Source: Streptomyces platensis (GTDB taxonomy: Bacteria > Actinomycetota > Actinomycetes > Streptomycetales > Streptomycetaceae). From it: a stretch of 64,000 bases of DNA. The notes below the pieces were generated by a model. The model did no database searches. It was not told where the DNA came from and saw only the letters and a list, made by a program, of their open reading frames with translations. The DNA lies in the NCBI RefSeq assembly GCF_008704855.1, contig NZ_CP023691.1, forward strand, positions 5,456,001-5,520,000, written 5' to 3'. The position numbers and the translations under genes are program-made. This document shows positions 1 to 9,902 of this stretch, in pieces (within the stretch, counting starts at the first letter, position 1; each line of letters begins with the position of its first letter).

Positions 1-39
1 GAGCACGCCGACCCGGTAAGAAACGGGTGAGAGTACGAG

Positions 40-83
40 GACGGCCGGGGCCGCCACCCCCCACAGGAGAGGCCCCGGCCGTC
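40..83. terminator. hairpin terminator of an upstream gene
   Basis: A perfect 13-bp inverted repeat (GACGGCCGGGGCC at 40-52, complement at 71-83) encloses an 18-nt loop. There is no U-tract, which is normal for Streptomyces. It probably ends a gene lying left of the window; its orientation cannot be decided. Confidence 0.6.
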
Positions 84-578
84 GTTCGCGAAGGGCCGGT
101 TACGGCCCCTACCCGATACAGCGCCAGGCGGTGCGAAAGCGTCACACGGGGTACGGGCAGGGGTACGGCCAGTGGTCTGGACGCGGGCCCGGACAGGCCC
201 GTAACGTGCGGATCCGCGCTGGTAGGCGCACTGTTCGCGCCGCTTTGCGCGGTCCGGAAAGCCGTCCTCCCCGGGAGTGCCCGATGGATCCGTGCACGCA
301 CGTCGCCGGAGCACCGGCGAAGCCGTGCGCGCCCGCGTTCCCGGCCCCGCCGGAGCGGTCGGTGTGCCCCTCCCGGGTGCGGAGCGCAGTGACGCACGCG
401 TTACGGTCAGCAGGAACAACCGGGTTACCGGGGGTTTCCGGCCGACCAGTGGCCGACGGCAGGCGATAGCCGGCACAGCTCCGGCGCCCAGGCGGAGCCG
501 GGCCGGTGACGTGGCCGGGTAAGCGAGAAAGCAGCAAGGACCGGGCGGCGGACATTCCGCGTGCGACAGGATGGACCC
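84..578. other. intergenic region before the sigma factor gene
   Basis: About 495 bases of high-GC sequence. The reading frames present show no family resemblance or plausible coding periodicity. The stretch must contain the promoter of the sigma factor operon, but I could not single out -35/-10 elements. Confidence 0.45.
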
Positions 579-1370
579 GTGCGAGGGGACGACATTCAGC
601 CGGACGACCGTCGGCTGACGGTGGCCGTGCAGGCGGCGCAGGACGGCGACGAGGCGGCGTTCCGTACCGTCTACCGGGCCGTACATCCCCGACTTCTGGG
701 ATATGTACGGACCTTGGTGAGCGAACCGGACGTAGAGGACGTCACCTCCGAAGCCTGGCTCCAGATCACCCGTGACCTCGCCCGCTTCAGCGGCGACGCC
801 GACCGCTTCCGCGGCTGGGCCGCCCGTATCGCCCGCAACCGCGCCCTCGACCACATCCGGATGCGCGGCCGCCGCCCCGCGATCGGCGGCGACGAAAGCG
901 AACTGGCCGACACCCCCGGCGCGTCCGACACCGCGGGCGAGGCACTCGAAGCCCTGGGCACCGGCCGCACCATGCGGCTGATATCCCGGCTGCCGCAGGA
1001 CCAGGCCGAGGCCGTGGTGCTCCGGGTGGTGGTCGGGCTCGACGCCAAGAGCGCCGCGGAGGTGCTCGGCAAACGGGCCGGGGCGGTACGCACCGCCGCA
1101 CACCGCGGACTGCGACGGCTCGCCGAACTCCTCGGCGAGGAACCGGGCGGCGGCCCAGGCACCCGGCAGGACAGCAGTCAGGACGGCGGCGAAGGCGGCG
1201 CCGGCCAGCAGGAAGGCACCCCCACCGGCCGGCCCGCGGCGGGCCGGCGCCGAGGTGGTGGAACGGTGAGTGGGGTGCCCGTACAGGGCAGAAGGCGCCG
1301 CGACGGCATGGCGGAATCGTACGTACCAGGTGTGACGGAAACGGCCGCACGAACGCAGAAGGACATGTGA
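579..1370 (+). CDS. ECF-type RNA polymerase sigma factor
   Basis: A 263-aa sigma-70 family protein. Region 2 is visible around residues 20-80 (YVRTLVSEPDVEDVTSEAW, then WAARIARNRALDHIR). Region 4 lies around 130-175 (QAEAVVLRVVVGLDAKSAAEVLG followed by AVRTAAHRGLRRLAELL). The C-terminal tail of about 80 residues is Gly/Gln/Arg-rich and outside the sigma fold. GTG 579 is preferred over in-frame GTG 561 because AGGATGG lies just upstream of it. The stop codon overlaps the next gene's ATG (TGATG), so the two are translationally coupled. The neighbour is a single-pass membrane protein, the usual arrangement for an ECF factor and its membrane regulator. The target regulon cannot be read from the sequence. 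Confidence 0.85.
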   Translation: MRGDDIQPDDRRLTVAVQAAQDGDEAAFRTVYRAVHPRLLGYVRTLVSEPDVEDVTSEAWLQITRDLARFSGDADRFRGWAARIARNRALDHIRMRGRRPAIGGDESELADTPGASDTAGEALEALGTGRTMRLISRLPQDQAEAVVLRVVVGLDAKSAAEVLGKRAGAVRTAAHRGLRRLAELLGEEPGGGPGTRQDSSQDGGEGGAGQQEGTPTGRPAAGRRRGGGTVSGVPVQGRRRRDGMAESYVPGVTETAARTQKDM

Positions 1371-2410
1371 TGGCCGACGACCGGTACAACTGGCTCGACA
1401 AGGACACCGCGGAGCGACTGCTGCGCGGTGAACAGGTCAGTGCCCGGCACGGTGACGACGCAGGCGAACTCGAACAGCTCCTCAAGGCCGCCGCCGCGGT
1501 CGGCGCCAAGACGCCCGGCACCGCCGAACTCCCCGGCGAAGAGGCCGCCGTCGCCGCGTTCCGGCAGGCCGCCCGCCGCGGCGCACACCACCGCGCCGCC
1601 GCCGAACCGCTCCCGAGCGGCCGCACCGCACGCGCCACCGGATCCGTCGAACGCACCCGCCTCGGCCGCCCCTTCCGGCGCGGCTTCGCCGTGGCCCTCG
1701 CCGCCTGCGCCATCGGCGGCGTCGCCGTCGGAGCCGGCACCGGCGTGCTGCCCAGCCCCTTCCGCGGCGCCGAACCCCACCCGGCCTCCAGCGTCTCCGC
1801 CGCCAAGAGCCCCGGGCCGCTCGACACCCGCCAACCCGGCGCCCAGACCGACGGCACCACGGGGCATACCCCCGACCCCACCCCCGGCGGCAAGTCCGCC
1901 GGGCCCACCGACACCCCCGCACCCGGCAGCAGTTCCGGCGCCACCAAGCAGCCCGGCCGCGGCACCCCCGGCGGCGGCACCGGACGCGGCGAGAGACCCG
2001 GTCACAAGAGCACCGGGCTTCCCGGCAGCGGCGACCGGAAGAACGTGCTGCTCGCCGTCTGCCAGGCCTATGAGTCCGGTAAACGGGACGGCCTGGACCG
2101 CGACACGCTGCGCCGCCTCGAACGCAAGGCCGGCGGCGCCGACAAGGTGCACCTCTTCTGCCGCACCTACCTGGCGCGCTACCAGGACGGCGGCAGCTCC
2201 GGCAGCGACGACGGCTTCGGCGCCGGCACCGGAGGCACCGGCGGCACCGGACAGAGCGGCGGCTCGGGTGGCGACGAGGACGACGACGCCCACCCCTCCC
2301 AGACACCCGGCAGCACACCCGGCTCCGGTACGTCCACCCCGGCTCCGACGCCCTCGGTGACCACCACGGACCCCGGAGACGCCGCCCCGAGCGACACCGT
2401 CACCCCGTAG
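1370..2410 (+). CDS. membrane protein coupled to the ECF sigma factor, putative anti-sigma factor
   Basis: A 346-aa protein starting at ATG 1370 inside the sigma gene's stop codon. Residues 1-104 are cytoplasmic and charged (acidic/alanine-rich helices), 105-127 form one hydrophobic segment (FAVALAACAIGGVAVGAG), and the rest is an exported Pro/Thr/Ser/Gly-rich linker. A short folded patch near residues 215-265 (NVLLAVCQAYESGKRDGLDR, then FCRTYLARYQ) contains two Cys. No ZAS-type HxxxCxxC motif was seen, so anti-sigma function is inferred from position and topology. The C-terminus is low complexity with GGTGGTG and DEDDD runs. Confidence 0.6.
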   Translation: MADDRYNWLDKDTAERLLRGEQVSARHGDDAGELEQLLKAAAAVGAKTPGTAELPGEEAAVAAFRQAARRGAHHRAAAEPLPSGRTARATGSVERTRLGRPFRRGFAVALAACAIGGVAVGAGTGVLPSPFRGAEPHPASSVSAAKSPGPLDTRQPGAQTDGTTGHTPDPTPGGKSAGPTDTPAPGSSSGATKQPGRGTPGGGTGRGERPGHKSTGLPGSGDRKNVLLAVCQAYESGKRDGLDRDTLRRLERKAGGADKVHLFCRTYLARYQDGGSSGSDDGFGAGTGGTGGTGQSGGSGGDEDDDAHPSQTPGSTPGSGTSTPAPTPSVTTTDPGDAAPSDTVTP

Positions 2411-2513
2411 GTGTGACGTTTTTTGAGCCGGTGACGCAGTACTGAATGAGCCGACTGGTCATCGGCTGCGCGAAGAGCCGGGGTTCCCCCCGTACCCACG
2501 GCTCAGCGCATCT

Positions 2514-2552
2514 GGCGCGGGCGGGGCACGTTCCCCCGGCCCTGCCCGCGCC
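2514..2552. terminator. hairpin between convergent genes
   Basis: GGCGCGGGC (2514-2522) pairs with GCCCGCGCC (2544-2552) around a 21-nt loop. It lies between the convergent sigma operon and the L,D-transpeptidase gene and may serve both. Confidence 0.4.
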
Positions 2553-2670
2553 GCTCCCTCCTCCTTGCGCCTAAGCCGGCGCCGCTCTCGCGGATGTGGT
2601 TGCGCGGGGTGGGGGTGGAGCAATTTTCGCTTCGGTCAAAGAAATGCCATTGCCCTTGGTTGAGTGCGGG

Positions 2671-3573
2671 TCAGTGGTAGATGACCACCTTGGTGCCTGG
2701 TCTGACCGTGTTGAAGAGGGGGGCCAGCGCTTTCTTGTCGCGGACGTTGACGCAGCCGTGGGAGGCGCCGCGGTAGCCGTGGGCGGCGAAATCCGCGGAG
2801 TAGTGGACGGCCTGGCCGCCGCTGAAGAACATCGCGTAGGGCATGGCCGTGTGGTAGAGCGTCGAGAAGTGATGGCGGCTCTTGAAGGTGATGTGGAAGG
2901 TGCCCTCGCGGGTGGGGGTGTACTGCGAGCCGAAGCGGACATCCATCGCCGAGACGACCCGGCCGTCGACCACCCAGGCGAGCGTGTTGCTCCGCTTGCT
3001 GATGCAGATCACCCTGCCCCTCATACAGCGCGGATCGGGGACGCCGATCGGCTGTGCGGTGGGCGGGTGGAGGTGTGTCCGTGACGGCCGGCCGGTCTGT
3101 TTGCGCAGGGCACGCCAGGTCGCGGGCTGCACGGTGCCCGTACGGGGCAGGCCCTGCCGCCGCTGGAAGGCGCGGACCGCGGTGGTGGTGACCGAGCCGT
3201 AGTAGCCCGTCGGGGTGCGGCCGAACAGGCCCAGCTGGGCCAGCCGCGCCTGGAGTTCGCGGACCTGCGCACCGCGCGAGCCCGGCGCCATCAGTGGTCT
3301 GGGGGTTCTTGCGGGGTGCGGGGTGTGGGCGGGGCGCGGCTTGGTGGCGTGCCGGGCGGGTGGCATGTGGCGGCCGAGGGGTGGAGGAGCGGGAGTGGTG
3401 GGGGCGTAGCGGACGCCCTTGCTGTCCGGGGCGCCGGCCCCGGTCACCGTCACCGGACGGCAGCCCACTGCGAACGCCGCCACCACCAGCACCGCGGCCA
3501 CCGCCGGCGCCGTACGTCTTCCCCTGCTCCGCTGCATGCGCAACCCCCGGATCTCGGCGGCCCGACCGGCCAT
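2671..3573 (-). CDS. L,D-transpeptidase (YkuD) with peptidoglycan-binding domain, probable lipoprotein
   Basis: A 300-aa cell-wall enzyme that would form 3-3 cross-links or anchor proteins to peptidoglycan. A basic N-terminus precedes a hydrophobic segment ending AAFAVGC near residue 38, a plausible lipobox. After a Pro/His-rich linker, residues about 105-167 form a PG_binding_1 domain (GAQVRELQARLAQLGLFG, then AVRAFQRRQGL). The C-terminal half is YkuD, with conserved His in HYSADFAAHG and catalytic Cys in ASHGCVNVRD. ATG 3573 is chosen for GGGAAGAG upstream; ATG 3537 with a G-run upstream is an alternative that removes 12 residues. Divergent from the mutase gene about 100 bp away. Confidence 0.88.
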   Translation of the reverse strand: MAGRAAEIRGLRMQRSRGRRTAPAVAAVLVVAAFAVGCRPVTVTGAGAPDSKGVRYAPTTPAPPPLGRHMPPARHATKPRPAHTPHPARTPRPLMAPGSRGAQVRELQARLAQLGLFGRTPTGYYGSVTTTAVRAFQRRQGLPRTGTVQPATWRALRKQTGRPSRTHLHPPTAQPIGVPDPRCMRGRVICISKRSNTLAWVVDGRVVSAMDVRFGSQYTPTREGTFHITFKSRHHFSTLYHTAMPYAMFFSGGQAVHYSADFAAHGYRGASHGCVNVRDKKALAPLFNTVRPGTKVVIYH

Positions 3574-3674
3574 CGGTGACTCTTCCCAGTGCTGCGCGGC
3601 GGCGAACCTGCGGGCATGCTGTGAGCAAGGCGTAAACCCGGACGAACCGGTCACCCACTGGGAGGCGTACCCCC

Positions 3675-5248
<1,574 letters not shown>

Positions 5249-5273
<25 letters not shown>

Positions 5274-7174
5274 GCGGCGTCGGGCAGCACGCCGGAGATC
5301 CGCCACAGCTTGCCCTGCCGGTTGCTGACGTAGATCAAGCCGTGCTCGCGGTCCAGCCCGAGGCCGCAGACCGTGCCGAGCCCCTCGGCCACCACGCGCT
5401 GACGGCCCTTGGCCTCGCCGTCAGCCACGACGACCTCATGCAGCTTGCTGCCGCTCGTATCGGAGACGTATGCGTTGACCGCGCCGTCCAGCGCTACGCG
5501 GACGCTGTACCCGAGATTGGTGGCCACGGTCTGCGGTGCGTTGCCGTCTGCCGTCAGGTCGACCTCGTACAGCCCGTTGCGGTCGTACTGGCCGACGTAC
5601 GCCTTGCCCCCGTTCAGCGCTACTCCGGCGGCCCTCGGAACGTCCCAGGTGCGCAGCTTCTTCGCCGGTTCGCTGTTCAGGTCGTACTCGATCAGCTTCC
5701 CGCCGTCGTAGTCGGCGACGTAGGCCTTGTTGCCCTGGAGGTCCAGCGCAACGCCGTACGCTCCGACGCCCTCGGTGCCCGTGACCGGGGAGGTGGCGCG
5801 GTCGGACAGGTTCACCCTGATCAGGCGCTTGCCGCTGTAGTCGGCGACGTAGGCCTTGTTGCCCGGCAGGTCCAGCGCCACATCGTTGACTTCGCCCAGC
5901 TTCTCCAAGACCCAGTCCGGGTTGCCGTTGGCGAGATTCACCTTGTGCAGCTTGCCGCCGTTGTACCGCTCGGTGACGTACGCCTTTTGGTTCTCCAGGT
6001 CCAGCGCGAGGCCATCGGCCGTCCCCAGCCCGGTGGCGAGCGCGAAGGGAGCCTCTTTCGGGCTCTCTTGCTCTTCGCTGCCGCCCTTGTGAAGAGGGTG
6101 TTGCTTCATATCGAAGTCAAGTTTTTCAAGCTCGAATACCTCGTGCACCCCGGCGAGGGTGGAAACGAGCTCGGCTTCCCCTTTTTGCGTAAACGGCTTG
6201 CCTTTATCGGTCAAGTCGAAATCCTCCGTAGCGGTAGCGGTCTCAGTCCCGCCGAGCTTCCATGCAATCACCTTGGAGTATTTCGGTTCCTTGGCTTGTG
6301 GGCCCTCTGGACTGGTCTCCTTGACCTCTACTGGCTCGGGGTAATACAAAGCGACCCACCCGCCAAAGGAGATAGGGAATTCGTAGTCGAACCTCCGCAC
6401 CTGACGTCGTTGCGTGGCCAGGACGTCTACCCGGCTGCCGATTTTCCCACTCAGCGTGGACGATGTTTTGAACGCAGTGGTCAACGAACCGCTGACAGAA
6501 GCAGTGATCCCAAGCATCAGCTGCGCCGACAATTCCCCGGTGCCCGTTGCGGTACTCGTGGCTGTTGTCGTACTCGTCGTTTGTGACTGAGACTCTGCGT
6601 CAACGCCCTGATTGTCTTTGCTGTTCTTCAGGGTAGTCTTCTCGGATTGGTTCATCGCCATGCTCTTCTGCAGTTGCTGCTGCAGTGATGCAGTGGTTTT
6701 CGCCCCGAAAGTGAGCTGCACCTGCCCCTGGAGTGACCAGCTGATGGTGTTCGAAATCGAGAATTCGACAGTGTGCGACCAATCCATGGGGATGGGGTCG
6801 GTTCGATTGACGTACGTTTGCTTGGAGATCACGTCAGGAGGGGGCTGTGCAATGTCGCTTCGTTCTTCGATGAGCGGTACACCCACCGTCATATAGGCGC
6901 GCCACCCGCGTTGGTGTGCCGCATCCTCCCCATCGGGAAAGTCGCCGAATCGGCCCTTGTTCAAGGAGAACCCGGTGGGGGCGATATACCGGTCCTTCCC
7001 CTCTGCTGTTTTCTTCTCGGCCTTCCTCATCAGTTTGTCCTTGTTCCGCTCCAGGATGGCAGCGGTCTTGTCGGCGATTTCGAGCTCCTTCAGGTTTCGC
7101 CCGGTCAGTGGGTGGCGGATGAACCGTTCGCCCAGATGAGTGGTACTCACGTTGTTTTTGGTGGCGCCGCCCAT
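5249..7174 (-). CDS. putative aerolysin-like protein fused to a six-bladed beta-propeller
   Basis: A 641-aa protein with no signal peptide or membrane helix. Residues 1-115 are charged and helical. Residues 120-280 are Ser/Thr/Gln-rich alternating beta sequence (HTVEFSISNTISWSLQG, a poly-Ser/Thr stretch at 195-215, then LGITASVSGSLTTAFKTSS and FPISFGGWVALYYPEP). This pattern resembles the aerolysin/ETX-MTX2 pore-forming domain with its Thr/Ser-rich insertion hairpin. Residues 376-626 contain about six repeats of GVALDLQGNKAYVADY type, an NHL/SMP-30-like propeller probably used for binding. The 5' part is much AT-richer than the propeller part (30 of 60 G+C at 6601-6660 against 47 of 60 at 5341-5400), suggesting a chimera or transfer. 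The toxin fold is inferred from pattern, not from a search. Confidence 0.6.
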
Positions 7175-7301
7175 GTCTTCCAGCCTCCCTGCGTAGCAGA
7201 ACTCAGTGATTTTTCAGTGATGGTGTGTGAGTGGTTTCCAGCCTGGCGTGACCGAATGAGAAGTCGTCAGGCTGCCGAGCGGGGCCGTTGCTACTCGGCC
7301 C

Positions 7302-7757
7302 TCACCACTCGACCGAACCATCGCTACGCCGTTTGACGTTTTTGGCCGACTTTTGGTTTTCCTTTTTCAGTTCTTCCAGCCTTTCGTCGCCGGCCTTTGG
7401 CTGGTCTTCGTCCCTGATCTCCACCTCCACCTTCTTGAATGCCTCATCCTTGGCCGAAGACGCCATGTCGGATGTCGATTCGGGGTTTTCGCTGGCTTCC
7501 CGCTGCTTGGTGGCTGCCGTCTGGGTGTTCTTGAACAGGGGGGCGAGGAAGTTGTTCATTACGGCGAGTGCCTCAGGCGATGTCTCGCGGATAATCTTCG
7601 GGTCGCGCGCGGCTTCGGGAATTCCGTCGTAGAGCTCCGGATCGACGCCTTCTCGCTCGGGCCAAGCGCCGGGAATTTTTTCATTGACATTTTGTGCGGA
7701 ATCTTCGGCGGACTTGGCTTCATTCCCGCCGCTGTCGAAGATGTTCTTGAAGGTCAT
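7302..7757 (-). CDS. hypothetical charged protein upstream of the aerolysin-like/propeller gene
   Basis: A 151-aa, strongly charged, probably helical protein rich in Lys, Glu and Asp (KKVEVEIRDEDQPKAGDERL). It has no signal peptide, membrane segment or recognised domain. GAAGGGAAT-like purines GAGGGAATTTC precede ATG 7757. It lies 127 bp upstream of the 641-aa gene in the same orientation and shares its lower GC, so the two probably arrived and act together. Chaperone, immunity or linker roles are possible but nothing in the sequence decides among them. Confidence 0.6.
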   Translation of the reverse strand: MTFKNIFDSGGNEAKSAEDSAQNVNEKIPGAWPEREGVDPELYDGIPEAARDPKIIRETSPEALAVMNNFLAPLFKNTQTAATKQREASENPESTSDMASSAKDEAFKKVEVEIRDEDQPKAGDERLEELKKENQKSAKNVKRRSDGSVEW

Positions 7758-8229
7758 GAAATTCCCTCCGGATCCTTTTGGTGTGCTGTGTGCACCAAGA
7801 TCTTCGCGTGCCTGCCTACCCCTGCGGTGATCGGTCTATCCGGCTCGGTGCTGCGGTTTCTCGCCCGTCATCCGACGGTGGGCCGGCAGTGACGTTTTTC
7901 TGGAACGCCGTGACGGCTGGAACTGATCGCCGCTTGGTTTTACATTGAACGATGCTCTGAAATGGCCTCGCCTATGACCTGCAACGACCAACTTGGAGGG
8001 GCCGCTTCAGTACGTCATCGAACTTCAGATGACGTTGAGTCCTGGCCAATTCGGTGGTCCCCCACAGGGGGCCGAAACTGGTGGGTCTCCTGCTTATTGG
8101 TCGGGTGCGAGTGCCGAAAGTGGGGGACACGCGTCGCCGGCGGCCGCGGTGCACCCGGAGCCCGGCCCGCTCGCCCCGCAGGCGCCGGCAGCCTGTGAGT
8201 CCCGGGGCGGGCTGCGTCAGACTGTGGGC
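7758..8229. other. intergenic region, no gene recognised
   Basis: About 470 bases of mixed composition between the divergent 151-aa gene and the small 70-aa gene. The left part (to about 7960) shares the low GC of the transferred pair and should contain its promoter. No RNA gene, repeat or convincing reading frame was found. Confidence 0.4.
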
Positions 8230-8442
8230 ATGTTGTCACCCCGCCGCGCGTGCCCCATCTGCACCCGAGAGATCGCCGTCGTCGGCGGGCGCTTTGCCCG
8301 CCATGACCCGCCCGGGCGGCGGACGGTGCTGGAGCTGATTTCCTGTCCGGGCTCGCGGCGGATCGCGCCGATGATGGCCCCGGCGGAGAAGCTCTTCGAT
8401 CCGGAGGAGCCGCCGATGCCGGGTCAGCAGCCGTTGTTCTGA
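8230..8442 (+). CDS. small conserved-looking protein with CxxC motif
   Basis: A 70-aa protein beginning MLSPRRACPICTREI. The CPIC pair near the N-terminus could bind zinc or iron with later residues, although only one other Cys is seen (ISCPGSRR). The frame shows strong Streptomyces codon bias, and the ATG is preceded by a modest GTGGG. Convergent with the GntR regulator gene 34 bp away. I do not recognise a family; small proteins of this kind are common in Streptomyces. Confidence 0.55.
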   Translation: MLSPRRACPICTREIAVVGGRFARHDPPGRRTVLELISCPGSRRIAPMMAPAEKLFDPEEPPMPGQQPLF

Positions 8443-8476
8443 GGCAGGCAGGCAGGCAGCCGGCCGCGGGTGGTAA

Positions 8477-9178
8477 TTACGGCGCCAGGACGTCCAGTTC
8501 GGCCATCGCGCCGGCGGTGATCTCGCGGGTGAGTGACTCCGCGCGTGCCGCGTCGCCGGTTCGTACGGCCTCCGCGACCTGTACGTGGAGGGTGACCGCG
8601 GCCGGGTCGGGGTCGGTGAACATCACATGGTGCTGGGTGCGGCCGGTCAGGACGGCGGCGACCACATCGCCGAGGCGGGCGAACATCTCGTTGCCGGAGG
8701 CGGTCAGGACGACGCGGTGGAAGGCCGTGTCGTGGACGAGGTAGGCGTCGAGCTGCTGGCCGCGTGAGGTGGCGACCATGCCCATGGCCTGTTCGGTGAG
8801 TTCGGCGCACTGCTGGGGGGTGGCGTGCCGGGCGGCCAGGCCCGCGGCGACCGGTTCGATCGCCGAGCGCAGCACGGTCAGGGACCGCAGCTGGCGGGGG
8901 CGGTCCCGGCCGGCCAGCCGCCAGCCGATCACCCGCGGGTCGTAGACGTTCCACTCCTCGGTGGGGCGGACGGTCACTCCCACCCGGCGCCGGGAGGCGA
9001 CCAGCTGCATGGATTCCAGTACCCGGATCGCCTCGCGGATGACCGTGCGTGAGACGTCGAAGCGCTGCTCCAGCTCGTCCGTACGCAGGATCGTGCCCGG
9101 AGGGTAGTCGCCCGCGGTGATCGCGGGACCGAGGGACTCCAGCACGCGGGCGTGCAGTCCCTTCCCCTCGTTTTCCAT
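8477..9178 (-). CDS. gntR: GntR/FadR-family regulator of the gluconate genes
   Basis: A 233-aa FadR-subfamily repressor. Residues 10-75 form the winged helix-turn-helix (PPGTILRTDELEQRFDVSR then VIREAIRVLESMQLV). Residues 90-225 are a helical FCD ligand domain (FHRVVLTASGNEMFARLGDV contains its conserved His). The gene is divergent from gluconokinase and gluconate permease, so gluconate or a derivative is the likely inducer; this matches the gntR-gntK-gntP arrangement known from S. coelicolor. Two GTNNNAC-core sites lie in the 131-bp intergenic region. Confidence 0.88.
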   Translation of the reverse strand: MENEGKGLHARVLESLGPAITAGDYPPGTILRTDELEQRFDVSRTVIREAIRVLESMQLVASRRRVGVTVRPTEEWNVYDPRVIGWRLAGRDRPRQLRSLTVLRSAIEPVAAGLAARHATPQQCAELTEQAMGMVATSRGQQLDAYLVHDTAFHRVVLTASGNEMFARLGDVVAAVLTGRTQHHVMFTDPDPAAVTLHVQVAEAVRTGDAARAESLTREITAGAMAELDVLAP

Positions 9179-9210
9179 GGGGCAAGCCTACGTTCCCGGT
9201 CTCGGCGAAT

Positions 9211-9256
9211 TAAGTATGACGTTTGCATCACAGGCTCTTGAATACGTCGTACCTAA
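9211..9256. promoter_or_regulatory. two candidate GntR (FadR-type) operators
   Basis: GTATGAC (9214-9220) and, on the other strand, GTACGAC (9246-9252) both match the GT-N3-AC core of FadR-subfamily operators. Their extended contexts agree: AAGTATGACGTT and AGGTACGACGTA. They are 32 bp apart between divergent gntR and gntK, consistent with repression of both. Confidence 0.6.
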
Positions 9257-9309
9257 TGGGTTTCAGTGGGGGCCGCACGAGGTCGATGAAGACAGCGAGG
9301 TACCACGGG

Positions 9310-9828
9310 ATGAGCACCCCCGACGTGATCGTCGTGATGGGCGTGGCCGGCACCGGCAAGACCACGATCGGCCCGCTGGTCGCCGACGCACTGGGCGTCC
9401 CGTACGCCGAGGGTGACGACTTCCATCCGCCGGCCAACATCGCCAAGATGTCGGCCGGCCGCCCGCTGGACGATGCCGACCGGGGCCCCTGGCTGGACGC
9501 CATAGGAGCCTGGGCGCGCGAACGGGCCGGGCACGGCGGGGTGGTCAGCAGCTCCGCGCTCAAGCGCGCCTACCGCGACCGGCTGCGTGCCGCCGCCCCC
9601 GGCCTCGTCTTTCTGCACCTCACCGGTGAGCGCGCGCTGATCGAGGAGCGGATGGCCGGGCGCACGGGCCACTTCATGCCGACCGCGCTGCTGGACTCCC
9701 AGTTCGCCACGCTCGAACCGCTCGGGCCCGACGAGGCCGGTGTCCTCGTCGAGGTGTCCGGCTCCCCGCAGGAGATCGCCGGGCGGGCGGTGGCCGCACT
9801 GCGCGCGAGGGACGTCGCGGGCGACTAG
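9310..9828 (+). CDS. gntK: gluconokinase
   Basis: A 172-aa P-loop kinase phosphorylating D-gluconate to 6-phosphogluconate for the pentose phosphate pathway. Walker A is GVAGTGKTT at residues 10-18. Typical gluconokinase motifs follow: EGDDFHPPANIAKMSAGRPL, DRGPWLDAI, SSSALKRAYRDRL and FLHL..ERMAGRTGHFMP. ATG 9310 follows GAGG at about 9297 and gives the usual family length; earlier in-frame codons would add a leader overlapping the operator region. The permease gene follows after 74 bp. Confidence 0.92.
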   Translation: MSTPDVIVVMGVAGTGKTTIGPLVADALGVPYAEGDDFHPPANIAKMSAGRPLDDADRGPWLDAIGAWARERAGHGGVVSSSALKRAYRDRLRAAAPGLVFLHLTGERALIEERMAGRTGHFMPTALLDSQFATLEPLGPDEAGVLVEVSGSPQEIAGRAVAALRARDVAGD

Positions 9829-9902
9829 GCCCCCCTCACCCCAACTCCCCCCACAGGTAACGCAGCACCCCCTTCCCCCTCCGTCGAACCAAGGGAATCG
9901 CC

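Noticed and set aside
142..555. Several overlapping frames at the left edge
   Set aside because: All are Arg/Pro/Ala-rich high-GC shadows without RBS or homology signs.
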